Assembly: GCA_021108035.1 (NCBI GenBank)
Contig: JAIORQ010000009.1
Coordinates: forward strand, 36,304-100,303
Direction of reading: 5' to 3'
Length of the DNA: 64,000 bases
Source: Bacteroidales bacterium
Lineage (GTDB): Bacteria > Bacteroidota > Bacteroidia > Bacteroidales > JAADGE01
Of the stretch, positions 35,660 through 44,662 are shown in pieces. Made by a program: the position numbers and the translations under genes. Position 1 is the stretch's first letter. Each line of letters starts with the position of its first letter. The notes beneath the pieces are model-generated. The model ran no database searches, was not told the DNA's origin, and saw only the letters and a program-made list of their open reading frames with translations.

Positions 35660-36415
35660 TTAAACATTCAGCCACTTCCTGAAATCACTCATTCTGTTAT
35701 AGCTCACAATTGTTTCAATACCGTGTTTTGGGTTCAATTCAATTTTAATTCTGCTTTTTGATAAGGGATACATATTTTCAATAGAAGAAATATTAACTAT
35801 AAACTGACGATTAATTCTGAAAAAGTCTTTTGGGTTAAGAATATTTTCTAATTTATCGAGAGAATAATCAATAGGGTAGTTGTTGTTATCTTTTGTGCAA
35901 AGGAAAACATTTTCGGCATCAATAAAAAAATATGCAATATCAGTTGTTTTTATACTTTTTATTTTTTGTGCATAGCGAACAATAAATCTTTCTTGGTATT
36001 CAACTTTTTTACTTAAAATTTCAATTAATGAATTATAATCAATTAAATTTGTTTTTTGTTTTTGATTTAATTCTTTGAATTTTTCTATGCTTTGTTCTAA
36101 TTCTTGAATTTCAATTGGTTTTAATAAATAATCTATACTGTTAACTTTGAATGCCCTGATTGCATATTGGTCATAAGCTGTAGTAAAAATAATCGGTGTT
36201 TTAATTTCTGTTTGCTCAAAAATTTTAAAACAAAGTCCGTCAGCAAGATGAATGTCAAGAAATATTAAATCGGTTTCATTATTAAGTAACCATTTTACGG
36301 CACTTTCTATAGAATCAATTTTTTTTTGAATAAATATTTTTTTATCAATTTGATGTAGCATCTTTTCCAAATTATTTGCTGCAATCTTTTCGTCTTCTAT
36401 TATTAATACGTTCAT
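35660..36415 (-). CDS. LytTR-family response regulator without adjacent kinase
   Basis: 251 aa. Receiver with E7-D8, phospho-acceptor D54 in LIFLDIHLADG, T in 'PIIFTTAYDQYAI' and K in 'DYLLKPIEI'. C-terminal LytTR domain at about 140-250 ('RFIVRYAQKIKSIKTTDIAY', 'FFRINRQFIVNISSI'). No LytS-type kinase is next to it; the kinase at the right edge (63480-64000) is one possible partner. A fragment of its 3' end is present at 23404-23475, so a paralog once existed there. Confidence 0.93.
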   Translation of the reverse strand: MNVLIIEDEKIAANNLEKMLHQIDKKIFIQKKIDSIESAVKWLLNNETDLIFLDIHLADGLCFKIFEQTEIKTPIIFTTAYDQYAIRAFKVNSIDYLLKPIEIQELEQSIEKFKELNQKQKTNLIDYNSLIEILSKKVEYQERFIVRYAQKIKSIKTTDIAYFFIDAENVFLCTKDNNNYPIDYSLDKLENILNPKDFFRINRQFIVNISSIENMYPLSKSRIKIELNPKHGIETIVSYNRMSDFRKWLNV

Positions 36416-36465
36416 GTTTTGATTGACTATTTATTATTGACTATTTTTCATTTTCACAAATGAAT

Positions 36466-36960
36466 CTATTCCATTTTCTTTAAAATCTTTTTCATTATAA
36501 AATCATTATCTTTATCCTTTCCCACTACTAAAAATCCCTTTCTTTTATAAAGTAAGCTTGCTTTGTTTAGTTTATCCACACTCAAAGAAATTGATTTGGA
36601 TCCCTTTGATAAATATATTTTGGAAATTTCGTCAATTAGCTTTGACCCAATCCCCTTATTTCTATACTTTTCTTTAACTGCCATACAAATTTCCGGTGTT
36701 TTTTCATCAATAAACCCATATCCTGCTTTGGATTTGCTGAATGTTCTTCCCCAAATTGCACCAATAGGTTCATTATTGATTACAGCTACAAGTGCGAGGT
36801 CGTTTTTGAGCGTCCCCCAATTTTCAATATACTTTGATATATCAGGATGATTTAAAATTGATTTTGGAAACGGAGGCTGACCTTCCGGAACATAAAGAGC
36901 CGTATAAAGCATTTCTTTCAGAAAGTCAATTTCATTATGTTTAATTTTTCTGATTATCAT
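36466..36960 (-). CDS. GNAT-family N-acetyltransferase
   Basis: 164 aa, full length for a GNAT enzyme. The acetyl-CoA motif 'KYRNKGIGSKLIDEI' (R/Q-x-x-G-x-G) is at about residues 96-110, preceded by the beta-4 strand 'TPEICMAV' and followed by 'ISLSVDKLNKASLLYKRKGF', the usual C-terminal strand and helix. It would acetylate an amine on an unknown substrate. Starts 2 bp after the PDZ-hydrolase gene stop, so the two are an operon. Confidence 0.88.
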   Translation of the reverse strand: MIIRKIKHNEIDFLKEMLYTALYVPEGQPPFPKSILNHPDISKYIENWGTLKNDLALVAVINNEPIGAIWGRTFSKSKAGYGFIDEKTPEICMAVKEKYRNKGIGSKLIDEISKIYLSKGSKSISLSVDKLNKASLLYKRKGFLVVGKDKDNDFIMKKILKKME

Positions 36961-36962
36961 GT

Positions 36963-38312
36963 TTATTTAATTAATTCCTTTATCCATTCATCTGTTTTAA
37001 ATATAATTTCTTCATTAAAATTTTCGGTCATATATTTCCAAGTTCTGTTTTCAATGCCGTGTTGCATAGATTCAACTTTTGCAAAGGCATGTGTTGTATT
37101 TTTCATAAGCATAAATTTTCCTTTACCGGGATGATACCGGTTTACAACATCTACAATAGTTTCATGGTCGTATCTTGAAAAAGCCTCAATATCTGCATCA
37201 GCCCAAAATACAAGAACATCGGCATCTGTTTTACTCCAATATTCCGTTAAATTGTAATCATCAATTTCTACAAATGCTTTATAATTTCGTCCCCAAATCC
37301 TTTCTTCACCGTCGTAGTACATCACTTCTTTAAAAATAGTTGACAAAGCAGTATCCTTTGCGATTAATGAGGGTTTATTTTTATCAATAAATAATGCGTG
37401 AATAATTTTGTAATAATCTAACATGTTGTTTTCGTTTTCTACAAAGTCAACTCCCATAATGGGATTTTGCACTCTAAACATCTCAACAAGATATTCTCTC
37501 CATGGTTTTAAAGTTGTTCCGTAAACAATTACGCCTTTTACTTTTTCCCGGTTTGCAATAATCGGTGCAACTATTCCTCCTAATGAATGCCCCCAGATGA
37601 AAACTTTACTCGTATCAACAAAATCATAAGATTTTAATTTTTGTAAGCCTTTTAGAAAAGCTTCTGTTTCAGTCTTAAAACCAATATCATTGCATTCTGA
37701 AACATTGCTGCAATCACCAATCCCGGGTTTTTCAATACGCATAACTACATAACCCTTATCGCATAAGCCTTTAACTAACTGTATATAAGGGTGTTTGTCG
37801 CCAACATTATCAATAGAACTACAAGTGTAACCCTGAATAAATAAAATTGAAGGAAATTTACCCTGTCCTTTGGGTTTATCAATAATTACTCGAATATTTC
37901 CGTTGTCAAATTCAAATTTATCATATATAATCTCATGTGTTTCAGATTTTTCATAAGGAAATGCCGGATATATTCCTGAAATTTTTTTCACTTTTCCTTT
38001 TCGGATAATTTTAAAATTGACCTTATCGCTCTCCCTGCTTAATGAAACTTGCCGGCTTAAATCCTGCAAAGTTTTTATATCAGTACCGTTGATACTTACT
38101 ATAATGTCGGCAGGTTTTAATTTATGCTTCTTCGTAAGGCTGATATTTTTCAAACTGTCAATATTAATTCCTGATTTGATATTATAAATACCGGCAACAG
38201 AATCAGTAATTTCTGTTCCGTAAACCCCAAGATATGCTCTTCGTTTTAATTCCTGTGAATTACTTATTTGAGAGAAAGATACAAGTAATACTATTGAAAG
38301 AAAGATTTTCAT
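36963..38312 (-). CDS. Secreted PDZ-alpha/beta hydrolase
   Basis: 449 aa. Signal peptide (1-19), a PDZ-like domain (about 26-112: 'LKPADIIVSINGTDIKTLQD'), then an alpha/beta hydrolase of the dienelactone/serine-aminopeptidase type: 'GQGKFPSILFIQGYTCSS' (oxyanion strand), nucleophile S243 in GHSLGG, likely Asp in 'VLVFWADADIEAF' and His in NTTHAFAK. It probably hydrolyses an ester or peptide in the periplasm. First gene of an operon with the GNAT enzyme. Confidence 0.85.
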   Translation of the reverse strand: MKIFLSIVLLVSFSQISNSQELKRRAYLGVYGTEITDSVAGIYNIKSGINIDSLKNISLTKKHKLKPADIIVSINGTDIKTLQDLSRQVSLSRESDKVNFKIIRKGKVKKISGIYPAFPYEKSETHEIIYDKFEFDNGNIRVIIDKPKGQGKFPSILFIQGYTCSSIDNVGDKHPYIQLVKGLCDKGYVVMRIEKPGIGDCSNVSECNDIGFKTETEAFLKGLQKLKSYDFVDTSKVFIWGHSLGGIVAPIIANREKVKGVIVYGTTLKPWREYLVEMFRVQNPIMGVDFVENENNMLDYYKIIHALFIDKNKPSLIAKDTALSTIFKEVMYYDGEERIWGRNYKAFVEIDDYNLTEYWSKTDADVLVFWADADIEAFSRYDHETIVDVVNRYHPGKGKFMLMKNTTHAFAKVESMQHGIENRTWKYMTENFNEEIIFKTDEWIKELIK

Positions 38313-38384
38313 ATTTTTTAATTTTAGTGATTAAATACATGCAAGTTATAATTTTATTATCAAATATCATTCATTCTAATTATT

Positions 38385-39860
38385 TTATTTCAATAACACT
38401 ATTTTTTTTGTTGAAACCGATTTATTATTGATATTCAATATGCAAAAATATATTCCGGAATTAATCGGTTCTCTGCTTGCATTTGTTCCGTTCCAAATTA
38501 TTGAATGTTCGCCTGCAGGTTGATTTTCATTTACTAATGTTCGTATTTCTTGTCCGAATATATTGTAAATTTTGAGTGTTGTGTGTGCTTTAACGGGTAA
38601 TTGATAACTGATTGTTGTTTGCGTGTTAAAAGGATTAGGGTTGTTTTGTTGTAAGATGAAATTATCAGCATCGGAACCGGCAGGCGGAATATTGCCTGTA
38701 CTTCCTGTACTGATAGTTATCGGATAACCATTGCTTACAGTTCCGTTCTCATCTACTACAAATAGGTAGGCAGTATCGTCATCCTGAAATGAACCTTGGT
38801 TGGCGGTGATTGTTATTGAGTTGTTTGACCATGCTGTGGGGATTTGGATTTCGCGGTGGGTGCAGTAATTCCAGTCAGGGTTGTCGCCGATTTCCACTCT
38901 TGATCGTGTTCCAACTTGTACTAACATATCATCCCAATATGTAATGAGATTATCCATCCCATCACCGGAAAAACCGCCAAATATTGGATATCTATATGTC
39001 GTTGATTCTTCCGCTTTTAACATAATAATATTTTCAAACTGAAGTTCTTCAACGGCATGGATTGTAGGTGTTACACTTTCAGGGTCATGAAACCAATATA
39101 GAAACTTACCGTCTGTGTTCCCTCGTGTCCCCATATCAATAAAATATTCCATACGCACCCATCTATCCTCAATCGCACCAGGTCCAGGAGTATCATCGGC
39201 ACCGAGATATAACTCCCGACTATTGTGAGGATATGGACATGGATTACATCTTGCCCAACCTGCGCATGAACCTGTGCACCAATCTGAATCTAACGAACTA
39301 TCCTGAAATAATGTGGCCATCCGTCCATTGCCATTATTCCAGCAAGATTGAACAAATCCGGGATGACAATCTTCAAAAGCACCATCATCAGTCAATCTCC
39401 AAATCTTCCACTGTCCGGTTGATGCATCATCATAATCAACATAAATCCACCATGTTAGATAGATTGACGGAATCGCACTGCCTGCATCCCAATAAAAATT
39501 CCCTTTATACGGAGTCCCCGAATAATCTACCTTTATTGACTTTGACCCGGAGTGAGACCTGGTGGCAGAATAAACAGGGACGGTATTCTCTAAATCCGGT
39601 GTATTAACTTTATTGGCCCATCCTGTTTTACTAAAAATTGCATCAAGTGTTCCGTCTTCAATATTATTTCCCAACCATTGAAAGTTGCTTGTTCCAATTG
39701 CTGAATTTATTCCAAACCCACTCCCACTGATAACAACATTTTCTCCATCAGCAATATTATTTGAACTTACTCCTGAAATAATTTGTGCTGTTATATTTTC
39801 CCCAAACATATTAATAAATATTACTACAAAAAACAAAGTCATAATTTTAATTTTTAACAT
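38385..39860 (-). CDS. T9SS cargo: lectin/lyase-like domain nested in an IPT/TIG domain
   Basis: 491 aa. Signal peptide (ends ENITAQ), then the first strands of an IPT/TIG domain ('ISGVSSNNIADGENVVISGS'), a jelly-roll of polysaccharide-lyase/concanavalin type (about 60-325, 'HSGSKSIKVDYSG', 'WWIYVDYDD'), then the remaining TIG strands ('IPTAWSNNSITITANQGSF', 'TAYLFVVDENGTVSNGYPIT') and a T9SS type A sorting domain (about 410-491, NNPNPFNTQTT). About 105 residues at the TIG/sorting end are the same as in 39949-41469. Probably binds or cleaves polysaccharide at the cell surface. Confidence 0.78.
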   Translation of the reverse strand: MLKIKIMTLFFVVIFINMFGENITAQIISGVSSNNIADGENVVISGSGFGINSAIGTSNFQWLGNNIEDGTLDAIFSKTGWANKVNTPDLENTVPVYSATRSHSGSKSIKVDYSGTPYKGNFYWDAGSAIPSIYLTWWIYVDYDDASTGQWKIWRLTDDGAFEDCHPGFVQSCWNNGNGRMATLFQDSSLDSDWCTGSCAGWARCNPCPYPHNSRELYLGADDTPGPGAIEDRWVRMEYFIDMGTRGNTDGKFLYWFHDPESVTPTIHAVEELQFENIIMLKAEESTTYRYPIFGGFSGDGMDNLITYWDDMLVQVGTRSRVEIGDNPDWNYCTHREIQIPTAWSNNSITITANQGSFQDDDTAYLFVVDENGTVSNGYPITISTGSTGNIPPAGSDADNFILQQNNPNPFNTQTTISYQLPVKAHTTLKIYNIFGQEIRTLVNENQPAGEHSIIWNGTNASREPINSGIYFCILNINNKSVSTKKIVLLK

Positions 39861-39932
39861 TTTAATTTTCCTCCTGATTTTTAAATAATGCTTAAATGAT
39901 TGAATTCTTAAATGCTATAATGATTGAATGCC

Positions 39933-39948
39933 GAGTCCGTTATATTAC
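39933..39948. repeat. Conserved 3' motif after T9SS genes, copy 1
   Basis: GAGTCCGTTATATTAC abuts the stop codon of 39949-41469. The same 16-mer (or a 1-bp variant) abuts the stops of the genes at 41575, 46342, 47791 and 50637, each followed by ATGATTGAAT-type repeats. Confidence 0.75.
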
Positions 39949-41469
39949 TTATTTTATCATTAACATATTTCTTGTTTCACTAAAATCGCCGGCAATGTTT
40001 ATATTATAGAAATAGATACCGGAGCTTACTTGTTGCCCTGTATTATTTTTCCCGTCCCAGATAACAGAATGACTACCGGCAGATTTATTTTCATCTGTTA
40101 ATGTTCGTATTTCTTGTCCGAATATATTGTAAATTTTGAGTATTGTATGTGCTTTAACAGGTAATTGATAATTGATTGTTGTTTGCGTGTTAAAAGGATT
40201 AGGGTTGTTTTGTTGTAAGATGAAATTATCAGCATCGGAACCGGCAGGCGGAATATTGCCTGTACTTCCTGTACTGATAGTTATCGGATAACCATTGCTT
40301 ACAGTTCCGTTCTCATCTACTACAAATAGGTAGGCAGTATCGTCATCCTGAAATGAACCTTGGTTGGCGGTGATTGTTATTGAGTTGTTTGACCATGCTG
40401 TGGGGATTTGGATTTCGCGGTGGGTGCATAAATCCCAAGATTGATTGTCTCCAAGTTCAACTCTGGCTTGGGTTCCGGCTTGAGTAAAGACATCATCATA
40501 GTACATTTCACAATCCAAACCGTCAACAGCAGCCAGACCAAATAAAAAATGAGAAAACCCTGTGTCAGGCTCTCCAAGATATAGATATTGCAGATTACCA
40601 TCAAAAACAGAGTTTGCTGAGGTTCGGATTTTCGGAGTTATTGATCCGGCAGGGTCATGAATATAATATTGAAATGTTCCATCTGCATTACCGACAGTAC
40701 CAACATCAACATATGCTTCTATCCTCACCCATCTATTTTCTATACCTCCAGGAGTAGGAGAATAGTTATCACCAATATATATACCACCACCCATATCCTG
40801 ATTATCACACCCCCCGCAGTACCAATCAGCTCTATTGGGGTAATCGGTGCGAAGCTCAAGTATATTACCTTGAGTAAGAAAGGCATTATGCATAACACAC
40901 ATATGTCCAGTAGGAATAGTTTTCGATGCTTGCTGGTTAAATCGCCATAATTTCAGTTGTCCCTCTTGTCCTCCGCCAGGATCACTGCCACCATGATTTT
41001 TAACCCAAAATGTCATATAAAGTTTCGTTTGATCCGAAGCATAATCAAAGTAAATATGTCCTTTATATCTACTGTATGTGATTTTGTCGTAATCAAAAAT
41101 GATAGATTTTGAACCACTGTGGTGTTCCTGATTGGTATATTTCGCAACGACTTCCTCATAAGTGTCTGTTGTATAATAATTTCCCCATCCAGTAGGAGGA
41201 GAAAACATGGCTTCATTGACTCCATTTTCAATATTAGCTCCCAGCCATTGAAGGTCGCTTGTTCCGATTGCAGAATTCACCCCAAACCCACTACCACTAA
41301 TCACAATAAAATCCCCATGACCAAGACTGCTTGGAGCAGAACTGATTGAAGGCTGTGCAAAAACCTCGCTCTCCCCAAACAAACTAATAAATAAAAATAC
41401 TACCACAGCAAAAAAAACTGTTTGGATTGTAATAGTTTTGGTTTGTTTTAAAACTGTAATTGTTTTCAT
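39949..41469 (-). CDS. T9SS cargo: lectin/lyase-like domain nested in an IPT/TIG domain, paralog
   Basis: 506 aa. Signal peptide of the recurrent type (MKTITVLKQTKTI ... FLFISLFGESEVFAQ), split IPT/TIG domain as in 38385-39860, a jelly-roll insert at about 60-340 ('LYMTFWVKNHGGSDPGGGQE', 'IRTSANSVFDGNLQYLYLGE') and a T9SS type A sorting domain. The insert is clearly diverged from the neighbour, whereas the last part before the sorting domain is almost identical. Same strand and spacing as its neighbours; likely transcribed with them or from similar promoters. Confidence 0.78.
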   Translation of the reverse strand: MKTITVLKQTKTITIQTVFFAVVVFLFISLFGESEVFAQPSISSAPSSLGHGDFIVISGSGFGVNSAIGTSDLQWLGANIENGVNEAMFSPPTGWGNYYTTDTYEEVVAKYTNQEHHSGSKSIIFDYDKITYSRYKGHIYFDYASDQTKLYMTFWVKNHGGSDPGGGQEGQLKLWRFNQQASKTIPTGHMCVMHNAFLTQGNILELRTDYPNRADWYCGGCDNQDMGGGIYIGDNYSPTPGGIENRWVRIEAYVDVGTVGNADGTFQYYIHDPAGSITPKIRTSANSVFDGNLQYLYLGEPDTGFSHFLFGLAAVDGLDCEMYYDDVFTQAGTQARVELGDNQSWDLCTHREIQIPTAWSNNSITITANQGSFQDDDTAYLFVVDENGTVSNGYPITISTGSTGNIPPAGSDADNFILQQNNPNPFNTQTTINYQLPVKAHTILKIYNIFGQEIRTLTDENKSAGSHSVIWDGKNNTGQQVSSGIYFYNINIAGDFSETRNMLMIK

Positions 41470-41557
41470 AATTTTAAATTTTTTAATTTTACTGTCCTCC
41501 TTTTTTTAAATAATGCTTAAATGATTGAATGCTTAAATGCTATAATAATTTAATGCT

Positions 41558-41573
41558 GAGTCCGTTATATTAC
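41558..41573. repeat. Conserved 3' motif after T9SS genes, copy 2
   Basis: GAGTCCGTTATATTAC one base before the complement of the stop of 41575-44601. See 39933-39948. Confidence 0.7.
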
Positions 41574-41574
41574 G

Positions 41575-44500
41575 TTATTTTATCATTAACATTTTTTTAG
41601 TTTCACTATAATTTCTGTCAATATTTATATGATAAAAATATATGCCTGAACTTATTTGTTTACCTGCATTATCTTTCCCATCCCAGACAACAGAATAATT
41701 ACCGACCGGTTTTTGTTCATTTACTAACGTGCATACTTCCTGCCCTAACCGGTTGTAGATTTTTATCTGCACATTGCAAGGTTTTGTTACGGAATATTTA
41801 ATTGTGGTAGAAGGGTTAAAGGGGTTGGGGTAGTTTTGCTGTAATATAAAATCATTGGATAAATTCTTATCTCTTTCCTCTTTCTCAATTCCCGTAACAG
41901 GATTAAGACAAACAATGGCAAAATCGGTGAGTGTCCCGATATTTCGCACCATTCCTGCCGCATAGAGAGTATTATCAGTTCCATAAACCACAGAAAATGC
42001 ATAATCATTACAATTTAATGAACCATTTAATCTATAAATCCAACGTTCTGCTCCTTCCGGTGTTAAACTGATTACTATAAAATCAGAATCATCATTATTC
42101 CTGCTCGCTCCCCCAATATAGATATTATCATCTGTACCATACGTTATAGACATTGCAGCGTCATAACTGTTTGCCGAACCATTATAACGATATATCCAAC
42201 GCTCATTTCCTAATGAATCAATGCTGATGACTATAAAATCGTCCGAGTTCGAAGATCCTTTACTCAAACCTGCCACGTATATATTACCATCATTTCCATA
42301 AGCAATACAGTTTGCATAATCATAACCATTAGCGGATCCATTATAACGATATACCCAACGCTCATTTCCTGAAGCGTCAACACTAACCACAAAAAGATCC
42401 CCGCCTGTACCGCTGCTATAGGTAAATCCCGCAGTATAAATGTTCCCATCGGTTCCATAAACCAAAGAATTCGGATAATCTGTACTATTACCAACGCCAT
42501 TATAGCGGTAAACCCAATTTTCCTGCCCCGAACTATCTATACTTATCAGTACAAGATCAAAAAATGATCCATCCCCATAGCTTTCACCCGCCACATATAT
42601 ATTGCCATCATTACCACAGGTTATTTTTTTGGCATGATCATCAGAATTACCTGTTCCGTTATAGGTGTAAACCCATCGCTCAACGCCTGATGTGTTCACA
42701 CTCAATACAACAAAATCGTCAGCTGTATCTCCGGAGCGGCCGTACCCTGCCGCATAAATATTTCCATCAATGCCATACGCTATGGAAGAAGAAATATCAT
42801 TACTATCCACCGGATCATTATATTGATATATCCAGCGTTCCGTGCCGGAGTTATCCATGCTTATTATTGAAATATCATTAAGGGTATTATGCTCATAGGT
42901 CTCTCCAACCGAGTATATATTTCCATCGGAACCATAAACGATGGATTTTCCCCAATCATCAGAATTACCCGACCCGTTATACGTATAAACCCATCGTTCT
43001 ATACCGGAATTATTTACGCTAAGCATGAGTTGATCAAGGTAAATTCCTCTTGTACTCCCAACACCATATATATTCCCATCTAAACCATATACAATTTGAG
43101 AAACACAGTCATAACCACTTGTAAGACCATTATAAGTATATGTCCACAGTTCACTTCCACCGGAATTAATACTCACCACAGTAAAATCACATGTAGTCTC
43201 TATACCGGAACCTGCAAGATATATATTCCCATCTGTACCAAAGACCAATGCATAAGCACGATCATAGTTGTAATATCCGGAACCGCTATAAAGATAGACC
43301 CAACGCTCTGCTCCTCCTTCAGTTAAACTTATCGTTGAAAAATCATCATAGGTTCCGCTGCCGTATGTAATTCCTCCTGCATAAATATTACCATCCAAAC
43401 CATAAGAAATTGAATTAGCCTTATCCGTGCCATTCCCCGAGCCATTATAATTATAAACCCAACGCTCTGCCCCGGAATTATTTACACTAAGTACCAAAAA
43501 ATCGGATTTGGTTGTACTTCCGGTATAACTTTCCCCTGCAATGTAAATATTATTATCATCTCCATAATCAATATTATATGCCTTATCAGTAGCATTCCCG
43601 ACTCCGTTATATCTATAAGTCCATTGTTCGGAGCCGAGAGTATCTAAACCTACAACCAATATATCTGTTCCATTAGAACTGCTTTGGCTATATCCCGCAG
43701 CATAAATATTGTTATTACTGCCATAAACTATACAAAGAGCTTCATCAGTTAGATTATCAGGGCCATTATAACGATAATCCCATCTTTTTATACCATCGGA
43801 ATTAAGACTTATTATTATGAAATCATTTCCGGTTTCGCTTGTATCACTCTTTCCTGCAATGTAAATATTGTTATCCATACCATAGGCAATATCATAAGCC
43901 TGATCATAAGATGAATCTGCATCATAATTATAAATCCAACGTTCATTCCCCGCAGATGTTAAGCTTATTACCGTGAGATCATCACCTGTATCTATTCCTC
44001 TGCTTTTACCTGCTATATAGATATTGTTATCATTACCATATACAATAGAAAGTGCATGGTCATCTCCGTTCATAGAACCATCATAGCGATAGGTCCATCT
44101 TTCTGAACCTTCGGAGGTTAGACTAACAACCATAAAGTCGCAGCCGGTCTCAATTCCCTCGCTATATCCTGCAACATAGATATTGTTATCCGTACCGTAT
44201 ATAACAGAATAAGCTCTGTCATCGTAATTTCCCGTTCCATTATAATTATATACCCATCTTTCTATTCCGGAAGAACTTAGACTTACAATAGAAAAATTAC
44301 CGCTTAAGGCGCCATATGAATCCCCGGCAATATAGATATTATCATCAATTCCATAGGCAATATCGCGTGCAATATCCATGTTATGCTGCTGTCCGTCATA
44401 GTAGTATGCCCATTGCTCATCCTGTGCCTGAATATTCACAATACCCAAAATCAGTGAACATATTACAATACATAAAATCTTTTTCATAATTAAACTCCTT

Positions 44501-44601
44501 ATATCCTGCGCCATTACGCTTTTCCCAAACATACTGATAAATAAAAATACAAATACAGTAGAAAAAATTGTTTTGATTGATTTAGTTTTGATTAATTTCA
44601 T
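41575..44601 (-). CDS. T9SS cargo: 16-repeat propeller protein with two tandem signal peptides
   Basis: 1008 aa from the first ATG. Residues 1-32 are a complete signal peptide of the island type (FLFISMFGKSVMAQ). After DIRSLI a second Met (residue 39, ATG at 44487-44485) starts another full signal peptide (MKKILCIVICSLILGIVNIQ). The second ATG has a strong AAGGAG at 44495-44500 seven bases upstream, so translation probably starts there (970 aa). The body holds about 16 repeats of about 54 residues of SBBP-like propeller type (ERWVYNYNGSGNGTD and 'YGTDGNIYAAGYS' variants), then a T9SS type A domain (QQNYPNPFNPSTTIKYSV). Such propellers bind ligands or partners outside the cell. Confidence 0.85.
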   Translation of the reverse strand: MKLIKTKSIKTIFSTVFVFLFISMFGKSVMAQDIRSLIMKKILCIVICSLILGIVNIQAQDEQWAYYYDGQQHNMDIARDIAYGIDDNIYIAGDSYGALSGNFSIVSLSSSGIERWVYNYNGTGNYDDRAYSVIYGTDNNIYVAGYSEGIETGCDFMVVSLTSEGSERWTYRYDGSMNGDDHALSIVYGNDNNIYIAGKSRGIDTGDDLTVISLTSAGNERWIYNYDADSSYDQAYDIAYGMDNNIYIAGKSDTSETGNDFIIISLNSDGIKRWDYRYNGPDNLTDEALCIVYGSNNNIYAAGYSQSSSNGTDILVVGLDTLGSEQWTYRYNGVGNATDKAYNIDYGDDNNIYIAGESYTGSTTKSDFLVLSVNNSGAERWVYNYNGSGNGTDKANSISYGLDGNIYAGGITYGSGTYDDFSTISLTEGGAERWVYLYSGSGYYNYDRAYALVFGTDGNIYLAGSGIETTCDFTVVSINSGGSELWTYTYNGLTSGYDCVSQIVYGLDGNIYGVGSTRGIYLDQLMLSVNNSGIERWVYTYNGSGNSDDWGKSIVYGSDGNIYSVGETYEHNTLNDISIISMDNSGTERWIYQYNDPVDSNDISSSIAYGIDGNIYAAGYGRSGDTADDFVVLSVNTSGVERWVYTYNGTGNSDDHAKKITCGNDGNIYVAGESYGDGSFFDLVLISIDSSGQENWVYRYNGVGNSTDYPNSLVYGTDGNIYTAGFTYSSGTGGDLFVVSVDASGNERWVYRYNGSANGYDYANCIAYGNDGNIYVAGLSKGSSNSDDFIVISIDSLGNERWIYRYNGSANSYDAAMSITYGTDDNIYIGGASRNNDDSDFIVISLTPEGAERWIYRLNGSLNCNDYAFSVVYGTDNTLYAAGMVRNIGTLTDFAIVCLNPVTGIEKEERDKNLSNDFILQQNYPNPFNPSTTIKYSVTKPCNVQIKIYNRLGQEVCTLVNEQKPVGNYSVVWDGKDNAGKQISSGIYFYHINIDRNYSETKKMLMIK

Positions 44602-44662
44602 AATTTTTAATTTTAAATGTTTTTTTAAAAATAATGATTGAATTTTATGGTCATTATATTTC

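Noticed and set aside
36466..36960. GNAT gene as a toxin of a toxin-antitoxin pair
   Set aside because: No small antitoxin-type DNA-binding gene is adjacent; the partner is a PDZ-hydrolase.
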